Positions 1 to 11,243 of a stretch of 64,000 nt of DNA are shown here, piece after piece; within the stretch, counting starts at the first letter, position 1, and each line of letters opens with the position of its first letter. The notes under the pieces are model-generated. The model saw only the letters and a program-made list of their open reading frames with translations, ran no database searches and was not told the DNA's origin. Made by a program: the position numbers and the translations under genes. The DNA comes from Nectonema munidae. Taxonomy: Eukaryota; Nematomorpha; Nectonematoida; Nectonematidae. The stretch covers positions 1 to 64,000 of the forward strand of contig JAUIRK010000815.1 in NCBI GenBank assembly GCA_030549495.1, in the 5' to 3' direction.

Positions 1-239
1 GAAACAAGTCATGCTCATGTAAGTTTGAAGTATTGTCGCAAAATCATTAGTCGCGGTGTTAACGAATTTCTGTGTATACGATACTGTGGCGTTTCTCGGC
101 TTTGAAGCCAAATTTTGGTGACATGATCAAAAGAGGAGGTTTCAAAGGACTGGTCAACAGCAGATAGAATAGCTTGCAAAGATTTTAGTTTTTGGCCTGA
201 GCCTTGTAGTAGTGTGTCAGAACTGGTTTCCTAGTCTAC

Positions 240-455
240 CCATTGGTATATATCGTCGTTTTGTGGATAAGCAGCTCTACGCACCCTGAATTTGTTCTAA
301 ATCATGAACAAAGTCTTGGAACTTTGTCTCTTTCGCCCAATCCGGTTGATTATATTAAGGAATATTTTTCGCTTGAAATCCTGGAATTGTATTGCACACA
401 TACTTTTTACTATGATGATTCATCTCCAACCTGTATACTACGATGGTTTATATTC
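240..455 (+). pseudogene. piggyBac transposase fragment (start of DDE domain)
   Basis: The 73-residue frame contains PEFVLNHEQSLG followed by SPNPVDYIKEYFSLEILELY and a T-x-YYDD stretch. This resembles the start of the piggyBac transposase domain (PGBD4-like), where an aromatic/acidic 'P.D.F..F...I.E...E.TN.Y' segment opens the DDE core. Nothing convincing continues downstream, so this is a short remnant. No piggyBac terminus was found next to it. The family call rests on pattern memory only. Confidence 0.45.
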
Positions 456-1404
456 CATGTATAAATGACTAGGCAGACAATGTTCAACTTTCTGTTCATA
501 TTTTGTTAGATGTAAGATTTGATATACCGGGGAGACGATGTTAGAAAAGTTATTTTAAATAATATATTTGTCAAATAATCAAAATAAAATTGTGTAATCA
601 AAGAATCGAAAAATATGATTTTTCTCCTCCCCCAATGTGTTTCTTACCAGACCTCTGATATATGTATTCATGTAATAGTTTAGGGAAAAAAGGTAATGGC
701 CTCTTTCTTTTGGCTACGTTTATCGTCATAACACAAAATTTGTATACTTTTCAACAATACCAACACTTTGGTTTTCAAAAGTTATATTGTGAACAGTTTT
801 TAATATATCGAACAATAGAACTTTTTAATTATTATATAGTAGAAAGTGCGTCAACAATTCTACGCATTTAACCGCATGAAGGCACTGCTGATGCGCTAGG
901 CGTAGTTTTGAATACACGCTTCTTTTCTCTTAAAATTCAGCCTAGATTAATGATTATTTCGATAGATCATAAACCAACAGAAAAAGTTAAACAAATGATA
1001 TGTAACCTATATTTTTTATAATCAACTAAAAAATACTCTGAAAGTTGATTTATAAAGTGCCGTTCATAAAGATTTCTAGCGTATTCTTCATACATAGAAT
1101 GTGGAAATAATAACAATTGCTATTAAGACTGTAGTTTGATCATTTAGTCATAAACCATACCGTGACAACAAATTAAGTACTAGGATTACTTTCCGAGATT
1201 ATTCAGTTCGTAGAATTTTTACTAATTTCATGAAGGGATCAAATTCCCGAAATTGTTAGATAAGACTAATTTGATAAAATTTCGGCAATTACAATACACG
1301 GTTATATTTTCATTTTTAACAATCTTTTAAAAAGTAGAAGAAAATAGGAATGTAATTAAAAAAAGGTTAGATAAATAACATTACGCCTCTCTTCCTATAG
1401 TGAG
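456..1404. other. no gene recognised
   Basis: AT-rich sequence between the piggyBac remnant and a small MITE. It lies upstream of the visible DJ-1 exons and may be DJ-1 intron or 5' flank. I looked for the usual DJ-1 first exon (a strand ending in LAEGAEEME-like residues) in the plus frames and did not find it. Confidence 0.5.
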
Positions 1405-1546
1405 CGTTCACAAATGGTGTAAACCAAATTTTAGTCATTTTTCAACCCCCTCCCCCTCTTGTCATCTTTTTACGATATCTTCTCATTGCCTATTGTTAAC
1501 TTTTTGTTCTTTACTCCCCTAATTTGGTTGACATCATTTATGAACG
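1405..1546. repeat. 142-bp MITE with about 27-bp terminal inverted repeats
   Basis: The left end CGTTCACAAATGGTGTAAAC (1405 onward) and the reverse complement of the right end, CGTTCATAAATGATGTCAAC (ending 1546), match with few mismatches and continue into AACCAAATT on both sides. The interior is pyrimidine-rich and has no ORF. This is a short non-autonomous DNA transposon; its superfamily cannot be told from the ends alone. Confidence 0.6.
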
Positions 1547-1807
1547 ATTCCTTGTTAGTTAAAAATTAAAAAATATTGTAAAAGTATTGTTCCTGTTTAT
1601 CTGCGAGATGCATCTTATAAGTTACTTACTCTATAACTCTGCTCATATTAAACAAAGAATATTAGCTTATTTCAACTTAGGATGTGAAGTCGAGCTCTTC
1701 TTTCACCACTATTCAGATGGCACTGTTTTTTCATTTTCTCGACTGTTTTGCTGCATATTTGAAGTAGACTCACTATTGAGTGCTTTAATATAACATTTTA
1801 TTTTTAG

Positions 1808-2969
1808 AGCCGATGTTGACGTGACCCTAGCAGGTCTTGAAAAAAGCGAAGACATCTTTGTTAAATGCAGTAGAAATGTTAAAGTAATCCCAGATGGTTT
1901 GCTAGCTAATTTTGTTGATTCTCCCTTTGACATGATTATTTTGCCTGGAGGAATGGAAGCTGCTCAAGCTTACTCCGCATCCTCACAACTCTGCCAAGTT
2001 TTGAAAAAACAAGAACAAGAAAGTAATTCATCTCAATATAAACATACCATAATGCCTTTTATAACTCTATAGGCTTGGCCGAATCCTTTAGACATGTTTC
2101 TCCAATATGATTAGACTTCCGTTCTCAACCCTGATTGGTCATTTTCATCATAAATGATTTTGTGACAATTTCAATTACCTTAATTTTTTCATTATAGTTT
2201 TATTCTTATTGGTATACAAGTTAAGAATTATTTGCGATGTTCGCACCCATCCTTAGGGATATCGTGGTCCCGCCCGGAATTCTGAGTCCAGGATCTATTT
2301 GCACTTTCCATCCTACTAAAAACCAAAGAACTGCCCTTGTACTGCATATAATACAATCCTAAAACCAACACTTCCTTAAGAATCTTTTCTCTTGAACAAA
2401 CGTCTATTTTAAAATATGTATTAATTCTAGTTATATTTATCTACATTTTTACCTAAAATATATTCATATATCATATCAAAGAGAATTTTATTTAAATGAA
2501 ATTTGGGATCAATTCTAGCATAGGCGAACCTGAAATGCCTTTTCTTATATTCAATTTTAAACTCCATATCTATTTCGTCTTTTGTAATTTTTTGAGTTTA
2601 GAAATTTGGTTATAAAAAGCTTTGATATAATCGTGCTTTTGTTCTATTTTTCATTACTAACTCACTCTACTCTGATCTCTTTTGTGAATAGAAAAATACA
2701 TTGCAGCGATTTGTGCAGCTCCTCTCTGCTTTTTAACGCATAAGATTTGCACTGGCTGCAACTTGACATCGTATCCATTGATGGCGAAAGAATTTAAAGA
2801 CAACTCTGGCTACACATATCTAGAAGATGATGTGGTTGTCGACAATGCCAAGCATGTCATAACAAGTCGAGGTCCTGGAACAGCTGCTAAGTTTTCATTG
2901 GAGTTGGTTAAGATTCTTGTTAACGAAAAAACTGCCAAAAGTATTCAGGACGGAATGCTATTTAAATAA
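1808..2969 (+). CDS. DJ-1: DJ-1/PARK7 family protein, last two coding exons (5' partial)
   Basis: Two exons, 1808-2022 and 2692-2969, joined by a 669-bp intron (GTAATT donor at 2023, AG acceptor ending 2691). The phases agree, giving ...QEQEKKYIAAICAAP across the junction. The result is about 163 residues, against about 189 for the whole family protein, so only the N-terminal 25-30 residues are missing. Family hallmarks are visible: DMIILPGG, the nucleophile-elbow AAICAAP with the redox cysteine (Cys106 of human DJ-1), LTSYP (as in insect DJ-1) and ITSRGPGTA. DJ-1 proteins are cytosolic/mitochondrial oxidative-stress proteins with reported glyoxalase/deglycase-like activity. The exon 2 start is set by the TTTTTAG acceptor at 1801-1807; an acceptor two bases later is also possible. 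The stop is TAA at 2967-2969. Confidence 0.9.
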
Positions 2970-2998
2970 CTCCATAATCAACTTCTTTTTTTGCTTTA

Positions 2999-3004
2999 AA
3001 TAAA
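2999..3004 (+). terminator. polyadenylation signal of the DJ-1 gene
   Basis: AATAAA 30 bp after the DJ-1 stop codon, followed by a T-rich stretch. Confidence 0.7.
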
Positions 3005-3295
3005 GTTTTTTTTCTTTGCCATATCTAAACTATTTTATCTTTTGTGGTCTAAACTTCAAATTGATTTGATATGACATATTCTAAATTTAGCGAACTTTTA
3101 CTTGTGTAACTTTTTGTAAAATTTCGCATTAAATGAAATACAAATTCATGTAATTAATTGTTCTTTAACACTCTTAATTAATTCTTCGAACTATTCGTTT
3201 ACTTTATTAAAATTTTTTAAGGATATTTTAATTAATACTTTATGCTAGCTTCTTTATTTGATTGAAAGTATTCCTATTTTATGAGATGAAAATTC

Positions 3296-5120
3296 TTAAC
3301 CCTATTAGTGATGGGCAAAATTGGTACGCTCATAAGGGGGAAGTTTTACGCCCACCCCTCTTTTTCTTAGATTTTAAAGTTTTTTACATATATTTTTAGT
3401 GTGATATAATATATATTTCAAAAATGCGCCGCTAGAGTACTGAATCGAGTGGTGATGTTTATTTTTTATGAAAATCAAACAAACCTGTACAAAATGATTT
3501 GAATATGACAGCTCATCTCTAAATTAAAAATTTTTAATTGCAAAATGCAGCATGCGTCCATTTACGATTGGGCTTATAACATCTGTATGTTCTTATCATT
3601 TTGTTTGCCACATCAACACCAGATTTGCACTCATTCTACGCCAACAAACTTTCGGGTTTAGAAACCACATTACTGATTCTCACGTTTTTATTCTGGGAGG
3701 AAAGAATATAAACTACTTTGAAGTTACGTGTAGCGTGTTTTTTTGGAATGTAAGCGGATAAAGAAACGAAGTCTGAGTAGATTGAAAGACTCTCACACTC
3801 ACGTAATTTAAGTGTCTTCAAATGCTTTGGTCTGAATAAAGTTGGAACGAATCTTCTATTAGGGGTTACAGTGCCGCACAATTACAACTTCTTTTGAGTA
3901 CACCATATAGCAAGCTGGCGACTTGTAAAGAATCTATCAGTGTAGACACCACAGCCAGTAGGAAGATTGCTTTCATGGATTAACCTTTTACAAATGCTCA
4001 AACTTGAAAAGTAACTTTTATTTCCCAACCCTATACATAGATTTCATGCTTCAAAAAATAGAAATATTTTGAGTCATTCATGTGATAGAACTTTATCCCA
4101 TAGTGACGAGGCTTTTTGGGATCGTAAATTTTTAGAGGGCAGTTACCTCTAAATGTAACTAGCTGTCCATCAATAGTTACTGTGGAGTGTGGTGTTCAAT
4201 AAAAAGAAAAAATATCAAAAAAATGATTATGTAGCTTTCTGATTGGACTTAATTTGTCAGAAGCGTCTCGTTGTTCTTTCTCATCAAAACGTAAAAAAAC
4301 ATGGATGAGAGTAAACATATCTCGACCAATACAAGCTTTCAAAAAAGAATTTCCCTACTTTGAAAACAACTCTGAAACTTTTATTTTTTGATCGCCATTT
4401 TGACCCAAATAAATCAACGCTCCAAAATAGAATAAAAGGTGGTGCACACTGAAGATTTTGTATGAATGAAGTAAGTGTAGATATTTTGGACTTTGAGATC
4501 TGAAATTTTAATAAAAAAGAGCCTATCTTACTTATAATTGGCTTCCATCTTGTGTAATGTTTTTGAATAAATGAAAGAAACGAGTTCAAAATCGATAAAA
4601 TATTCTTTGTATTTTTAGCTGAACCCTTGGAACCGGGAAGTTCCAACACAATATTTCTAATGTTTAAACTTTCAGGCCTTCCCGTTCCATGACGTTTTGG
4701 CTGTTTAGTATACTCTGTCAATTCTGGAGCGACTAGCATTTCATCTTCACTCGTAAAGGAAGATAAAGAAGTTTTGGTATCGAAACTATCAGTAGAGGAG
4801 TATGTAGAAAAGGAAGACGAAGAAAACATAATGAAGAGAAAAATCAAAACCCAGATGCAATAATAAAATCAAGACTGATAAAAACAAAGTTGTAGGCAGC
4901 AGAATACAGATATTGTGAAGAAATTGATGTGAAGTATTTGCGGCATAAAGATATTCAATCGCTCATGTTTGGAATTTTACTGTTGTTGGCAACCAAAAAC
5001 GACTTTGCAAACAACACAGATGAGGATCAAAAAACTTCATGAAAAATTTTTCGATTCTAATTTTTTTAATCAGTCGAACACAAGATTTTATTTAAATAAG
5101 AAAATTAAGGATGTTTAGCA
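3296..5120 (-). mobile_element. piggyBac-family element P1 (R-type end plus decayed transposase)
   Basis: It starts with target TTAA (3296-3299) and terminus CCCTATTAGTGATGGG. The following 230 bp match, in reverse, the right end of the element ending at 11243, including one satellite unit (about 3440-3530) of the kind arrayed at 9.99-11.15 kb. Interior reverse-strand frames encode a decayed piggyBac transposase (3640-4850). The opposite terminus is not present before another family end begins at 5121, so P1 is truncated or interrupted there. Confidence 0.65.
3640..4850 (-). pseudogene. decayed piggyBac transposase of P1
   Basis: Read on the minus strand from 4850 down. There is a Ser/Thr/acid-rich N-terminal region, then a segment near 4300-4250 resembling 'FLRFDEKEQRD..DKLSPIRKL', then TVTIDGQLVTFRGNCP near 4180-4140 (the 'DEQL..FRGRC' block around a catalytic Asp). 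Near 3880-3830 a C-terminal CGTVTPNRRFVP segment is like the 'GTVR.NR.G.P' block. The blocks lie in different frames with stops between them, so no intact protein is made. Order and motifs fit piggyBac; the exact clade is unclear. Confidence 0.6.
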
Positions 5121-6465
5121 TTAACCCTATTAGTGCTGGGGGCGTAAAACGCCCCCCCCCCTTCACTAAAAAATTAATTGGAAAAAATTGGCTGAATTAT
5201 ATCCCTTCAAATTTTGTGACTTTTCCTAAAATCGCTAGCTGCATCTTTTGAAACCATTTTCATGGTAGTTGAATGACCCCTTAATGTCCAAAACTGTCAA
5301 TCAAAAATTTTCAGCAAAATTTTGACATTATCTGTACTTAACCTTATAACTTAGGATCTATATTATATAATACCGTGAAAATTTGTAATTATATACAATT
5401 TGGAACGCATAACACTTTATATATTTAATTTTTTCAATATTCAGGGCTACTTTTTAGAAAATGTCAATCAAAATTTTGATTGATCAAAAATATACCTTCA
5501 AATTTTACATAAAATATGTTTTTATACTAAATCGGCCATGCTGTTTTCATTTCTGGACTCATTTTTTACATTTAGGATTTGAAAATACCTATAAGCATTA
5601 ATCAAATTTGCGGTTTATTTCTGAAAATTGTCTCCAAAACATTCCTTCACATTTTACATAAAATATATGTGTTATACTAAATCGGCCATGCTGGTTTCAT
5701 TTCTGGACTAATTTTTTACGTTTAGGATCTGGAAATACCTATAAGTGTTCATCAAATTTGCGGTTTACTTCTAAAAATTATCTCCAAAAACATTCATTCA
5801 AATTTTACAATGAAATATATGTGTTATACAAAATCGCCCATGCTGGTTTCATTTCTGGACTCATTTTTTACGTTTAGGATGTGAAAATACATATGTGTTA
5901 ATCAAATTTGCGGTTTACTTCTAAAAATTGTCTCCAAAAACATTCATTCAAATTTTACAATGAAATATATGTTTTATACCAAATTCATGCTGTTTTCATT
6001 TCTGAACTCATTTTTACATTTAGAGGTTTTAAAATATCAGTCAAAATTTGCGGTTTACTTCTAAAAGCTATCTCCAAAAATATTCTCTCAATTTTACATG
6101 AAATATTTGTTTTTATACCAAATCGATCATGCTGTTTTCATTTTTGAACTAATTTTTTACATTTAGGATTTGAAAATACCTATAAGTATTAATCAAATTT
6201 GCGGTTTACTTCTAAAAATTGTCTCCAAAAATATTCTCTTGAAATATATGTTTTTATACCAAATCAATCATGGTTTTCATTTCTGAACTCATTTTTTACA
6301 TTTAGGATGTGAAAATACCTATAAGTGTTAATCAAATATTTGCGGTTTACTTCTAAAAATTGTCTCCAAAAACATTCATTTTAAATTTTACAATTAAATA
6401 TATGTTTTTATACCAAATCAACCATGCTAGTTTCATTTATGGACTCAATTTTTGCGGTTTTCAAA
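5121..6465 (+). mobile_element. piggyBac-family element P2, L-type end with satellite array (truncated)
   Basis: Target TTAA at 5121-5124 precedes CCCTATTAGTGCTGGGGGCG, a G/C hairpin-like run, and then subterminal sequence nearly identical to 7403-7740 and to the reverse complement of about 37560-37800. A tandem array follows (see 5500-6465). The sequence stops being family-like at about 6465, where an unrelated dispersed repeat begins. No matching right end was found, so this is a one-ended fragment. Confidence 0.6.
5500..6465. repeat. tandem array A: about 7 units of 140-155 bp inside P2
   Basis: Each unit has a TTCAAATTTTACAT-like block, TATGTTTTTATACTAAATCG, a CATGCTG.TTTCATTTCTGGAC block, TTTTTTACATTTAGGAT and AATCAAATTTGCGGTTTACT. 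The block after 'AAATCG' recurs near 5531, 5681, 5832, 5981, 6121, 6265 and 6418. Short in-frame ORFs here are by-products of the repeat. Confidence 0.8.
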
Positions 6466-6800
6466 ACTGGTCTGGAAATACCACGGGAGACCAAATATTC
6501 AAGCAATCCTTTAAAATAGAGTGTATTCAGCCCATACCTAAATTTATAAGAATACTTTATATTATTACAAAATTGGTGAAATTTAAATACTATACTTCAA
6601 GCGAAAATATTTTAATTAAATTTGCATATCGAATATACACTAGTTTAAAAAAATCCAAAATTGTTAGGGGGCGAATAGGCTTTTCATTTGAAAATGAAGT
6701 AGTCTATCAGGCACATTACAGGAATTGATGAAAGGATATTTGATTGATAGAGAAAACAAATAACTGAAGATTGGAGAGTTTTATATGAGTGAATGTAGTC
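6466..6800 (-). repeat. dispersed repeat related to the 3' part of the 17.68-20.07 kb hAT element
   Basis: It begins GGTCTGGAAATACCACGGGA and runs through AGAGTGTATTCAGC, GCATATCGAATATACAC and TCAGGCACATTACAGGAATT. This is the reverse complement of about 19660-19998, and a third copy lies at 44010-44290. The outer tip (CAGGGGCGCAC) is missing here. Confidence 0.7.
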
Positions 6801-6860
6801 TGAAGGAAAAGTGTCTATTAGACACCCTGCGATGTTTATATGAAAAAAATGTGATTGATT

Positions 6861-7334
6861 CAGGGGCGCACATCCTTGAAATTTCAGCATCTTCCATGAA
6901 GAAATCTTTTAGAACTTTCAAGCGTCTTCCAAAAAAGACAACAAATTTTTCTGAATTCCTACTCCTCTTTTGTCTATTCTATTTCATTCTTAAATAAGCT
7001 TAATGTAAACTTTAACCCCAGCCCTATTAAGCTTAAAGTCAATAATGAATGAGGACTTATATATCTCTCCCTTTCTCACTTCAAATAGATGCGCACCATC
7101 TCCAAATTATGTGTAGAAAAGGGGTAAAGATATCAAATAACAATAAGAAAATTGGAAATTTTATTGAATGAAAAAAATCATTCATTAATTTTCAGTTGTT
7201 CCTTCTTCCTAAAAAATGGAAAAATGTAAAACAGTACTAAAGTTAGAAAACTTAGTATTAGAATTTTTTCATTCTTTTTAGTGTATAAGAATAAGTGTAA
7301 GTTAGTTAGACTCCTAAACATAGGTGCGCCCCTG
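6861..7334. repeat. hAT-like MITE with CAGGGGCGCAC ends
   Basis: It opens with CAGGGGCGCACATCC (6861) and closes with TAGGTGCGCCCCTG (7334), the same termini as the element at 17680-20068. The 8-bp flanks (GATTGATT and TATGGAAG) do not match, so either the target duplication has decayed or these two ends belong to different insertions. No coding content. Confidence 0.5.
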
Positions 7335-7739
7335 TATGGAAGTTAATCTCATTTTCTTAAATGTTATTTATATTTTTTAGGACAATTTCTCCCAAACTTA
7401 TTTTAACCCTATTAGTGCTGGGGGCGTAAAAGGCCCCCTTTCACTAAAAAATTAATTGTAGAAAATTGGCTGAATCATATCCCTTCAAATTTTGTGACTT
7501 TTCCTAAAATCGCTAGCTACATCTTTTGAAACCATTTTCATGGTAGTTGAATGACCCTTTCGTGTCCAAAACTGTGAATCAAAATCAAAAAATTTCAGCA
7601 AAATTTTGACACTATCTGTACTTAACCTTATAACTTAGGATCTATATTATATAATACCTTGAAAATTTATAATTATATACAGTTTGGAACGCATAACACT
7701 TTATATATTTAATTTTTTCAATAATCATGGCTACTTTTA

Positions 7740-8800
7740 AGAAAATGTCAATCAAAATTTTGATTGATCAAAAATGTATCTAATAAAATATACCTTCAAA
7801 TTTTACATAAAATATATGTTTTTATACTAAATCGGTTATGCTGTTTTCATTTATGGACTCATTTTTTACATTTAGGATTTGAAAATACCTATGTGTTAAT
7901 CAAATTTGCGGTTTACTTCTGAAAATTGTCTTCAAAAACATTCCTTCAAATTTTACGTAAAATATATGTTATACTAAATCCGCCATGCTGGTTTCATTAC
8001 TGGACTCATTTTTTACGTTTAGGATCTGGAAATACCTATAAGTGTTAATCAAATTTGCTGTTTACTTCTAAAAATTGTCTCCAAAAACATTCATTCAAAT
8101 TTTACAATTAAATATATGTTTTTATACCAAATTAATCATGCTAGTTTCATTTATGGACTCAATTTTTGCAGTTTGAATTTGAAATACCTATAAGTATCAA
8201 TCAAATTTGCGTTTAGTTCTAAAAATTGTTTCCAAAAATATTGATTCAAATTTTACATGATATATATGTTTTTAAAGCAAATAGATCATGATGATTTCAT
8301 TTCTGAACACAGTTTTCGCATTTAGAGGTTTTACTGCTAGTGCCAATCAAATTTGCGGTTTGTGTCTGAAAACTATATTCCAAAATATTCTCTCTAATTT
8401 TACGTGAAATATATGTTTTTATACCAATTCGACCATGATAATTTTTATTTCTGAAATCATTTTTTTCATTTAGAGGTTTTAAATGTCTGAAAGTGTCAAT
8501 CAAATGTTTGATTTACGTCTAATGTCTACAGAAATATTTTTGAAATTTAAATAAAATATCTGTTTTTATGCCAAATAGAAGATGCTTTATTTTTGGACTC
8601 AGGTTTGGCATTTATGGTTTTAAAATATCTGAAAGCTTCAATCAGATTTGCGGTTTACTTCTAGATACTGTCTTCGAAAATATTTTGAAAAAAATAAAAT
8701 ATCTGTTTTATACCAAATCGACTATGCTTATTTTATTTATGTACTGGATTTTGGATAATACAGTTAAAAAATATCTCGAAGTGGCAATTGAATTAGTAAT
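7740..8800. repeat. tandem array B: about 7 units of about 150 bp inside P3
   Basis: Same unit as array A. Unit anchors ('AAATCG.CCATGCTG' and variants) lie near 7834, 7979, 8135, 8286, 8432, 8577 and 8720. Units drift further from consensus toward the centre of the element. Confidence 0.8.
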
Positions 8801-8809
8801 GTATGCCTG

Positions 8810-9770
8810 AAAATCAGTTCTCTAAAAAAATTTCAAAAAATGGCTGCATATTAGGTATATAATAAAAATATACTTTTTTTTTGTATATTTTGGCTTATAA
8901 TGCTTTCTACAATCATCTTGAGTATGAAATATTTATTTAAAAAAAACAAAACGTATTATAAAATCTTTTGAAAATTTTTATGAGAGAAGGAACCAAGTTG
9001 AAAACTAATAGAAAAGAGAACATAAAAAAATATGTATCTTGACTAAATGGAAGATCTACCTGAACTAGGAAGTGGTTTAATTATATAATATTAGGTGCTT
9101 CAAAAAAGATTTTGACTGAAAAAGAAGTTCCTCTTTTACAAATGAAAAATATTTAAATCTATCTTATCATCTAGGATTACAATTAACATTAGCTATGATG
9201 GGTAGGAAATCTGAAAATTTAGAATAGGTCAGATTTATCAAAAATGGCACAGATGCCAATATGTGAGAATTGTCACTATCAAGATATTTTTAATTTAAAT
9301 TGAATTTGTCCATCTTTTTCCTTTTGCGTCAAGGAGATCATTTTTAGATGAAGAAAGTGGACAACTTCTCTATCAATATAGAGAAGAATATAGTGGAAAC
9401 ATCACGAATGATTCATCAGAAAAAAACCTTTGAAATGAGATTGGTTGACAAATATTCAGGCCTGATAATAAAATACACGATACTGATAAAAAAAGTCTAA
9501 GATCATCAAGAAGATTCTTTAATCAGAATGCTTTGAGAGAGGAAAAAAGTAATTTTATCCTTATAAAAAATTTTTCGAACACACAGTGAAGAATATAAAT
9601 TTCTAATGAAAAAAGAGCTACTAAGAAAGGATCATCATGGAATGAATAGCAAAATTACATACTGTAAATTATAATATGACGTAGAGACTACAAGTCGATA
9701 ATAAATTTGTAGCCAAAAAGATGGAGGTCCTATCGAGTTACACAAGTTACTGTAGAATGAAATATTTTGA
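8810..9770. other. central segment of P3, shared with P4, no recognised gene
   Basis: Matches the reverse complement of about 35873-36780. Shared stretches include CTTGACTAAATGGAAGATCT, GAAGTTCCTCTTTTACAAAT, GGCACAGATGCCAATATGTG and TAAAATACACGATACTGATA. All frames have stops. One frame gives KKPLEWDWLTNI-like residues shared with the P4 copy (35984-36184), hinting at an old reading frame, but I recognise no family. Confidence 0.5.
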
Positions 9771-9989
9771 GTGAATTAAACACCTAAAGTTGGTTTATTA
9801 AATAAATTAAGAAAATAATTACCAGAGAAATACTGCATGTTGAAGTTATTTTTATGTTTATATATTTGACATTGATTTACAGGTTTAATCGATTTTTTGA
9901 CAGGTTTTATTGATTTCATAAAAAAATGAACATCACCATTAAAATAAATTCTACATACTTGAAATGTATAAAAAAAATTTATAAGAATA

Positions 9990-11150
9990 AAAATTTTAAT
10001 TTTGACAAGGGCTGTCATATTTAAATTATTTTGTCAGGTTTGACTAATTTTTATTTAAAAAAGGAATATAACAATTAAACACAGCCTACTTGAAAATGGG
10101 TATATGTGTGTAAAAAACAACTTTATATAATTATTCGGATAAGATGTTTCTTTTGGGGATAAATCACTTTTTTGACAAGTTTGAATGATTTTCATAAAAA
10201 AAATGAGTATCACCACTGAATTCATCATGCTTGAAAATGGGTATATATGTGTAAAAAACATTATATAATTATTTAGAAAAAAAGCTTCTTTTTGAGATGA
10301 GCTGTCACATTTAGATCAATTTTTGACAGGTTTGATTGATTTTCATAAAAAATGAATATCACCACTGAATTCAGCATATTTGAAAATGGGTATATGTAAA
10401 AAACTTTATATAATTATTTAGATAAAAAGTTTCTTTTTGAGATGAACTGTAACATTTAGATCAATTTGTTGACAGGTTTGATTGATTTTCATAAAAAATG
10501 AATATCACCGCTGAATTCAGCATATTTGAAAATGGGTATACAGGTGTAAAAAACTTTATATAATTATTTAGATAAAAAGTTCCTTTTTGAAATGAGCTGT
10601 CACATTTAGATCAATTTTTTGACAGGTTTGATTGATTTTCATAAAAATGAATATTACCACTGAATTCAGCATATTTGAAAATGGGTATCATGTGTAAAAA
10701 ACTTTATATAATTATTTAGATAAAAAGTTCCTTTTTGAAATGAGCTGTCACATTTAGATCAATTTTTTGACAGGTTTGATTGATTTTCATAAAAATGAAT
10801 ATTACCACTGAATTCAGCATATTTGAAAATGGGTATCATGTGTAAAAAACTTTATATAATTATTTAGATAAAAAGTTCTTTTTGGAGATGAACTGTCACA
10901 TTTGGATCAATTTTTTGACCGGTTTGATTGATTTTCATAAAAAAATGAATATCACCACTGAATTCAGCATATTTGAAAATGGGTAAATATGTGTAAAAAA
11001 CTTTATATAATTATTTAAATAAAAAGTTTCTTTTTGAGATGAGCTGTCAAATATAAATCTATTTTTTTGACAGGTTTGATAAAAAATAGACAGTACCACT
11101 GAATTCAGCATAGTTGAAATATATATTTAACATTAAAAATATTTATAAAA
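9990..11150. repeat. tandem array C: about 8 units of about 145 bp inside P3
   Basis: The unit contains GAGCTGTCACATTTAGATCA, TTTTTTGACAGGTTTGATTG, ATTTTCATAAAAATGAATAT, CACCACTGAATTCAGCATAT, TTGAAAATGGGTAT and AACTTTATATAATTATTTAG. Adjacent units between 10560 and 10860 are almost identical, which suggests recent local amplification. The unit differs from the array A/B unit. Confidence 0.85.
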
Positions 11151-11243
11151 ACTTATTAATATCTGAGAAAAATAGGGGGGGGGGAGCACTTTACGCACCC
11201 AGCACTTGAGCGATCAAATTTAGCCCAGTACTAATAGGGTTAA

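Larger units (their letters stand above)
7403..11243 (+). mobile_element. piggyBac-family element P3, both ends present, satellite-rich
   Basis: It is bounded by TTAA at 7403-7406 and 11240-11243. The left terminus is CCCTATTAGTGCTGGGGG and the right terminus is the inverse ...CCCAGTACTAATAGGG. Layout: L-end unique sequence, array B (7740-8800), a central about 1-kb segment (8810-9770), array C (9990-11150), then a G-run and the R-end. No transposase is recognisable, so it is non-autonomous and would depend on a related element such as P1. Its mirror-image copy P4 is at 29.4-37.8 kb. Confidence 0.7.

Noticed and set aside
1-30. Possible DJ-1 exon 1 ending at a GTAAGT donor
   Set aside because: The bases before the donor translate as ETSHAH, which does not resemble the DJ-1 N-terminal region.
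5500-6465. CRISPR-like regular repeats
   Set aside because: Units of about 150 bp are contiguous with no unique spacers, they sit inside a transposon end, and the sequence is an animal genome.
9990-11150. Array C read as a centromeric satellite
   Set aside because: It is bounded by a piggyBac-type terminus and recurs in P4 at the same relative place, so it belongs to the element.
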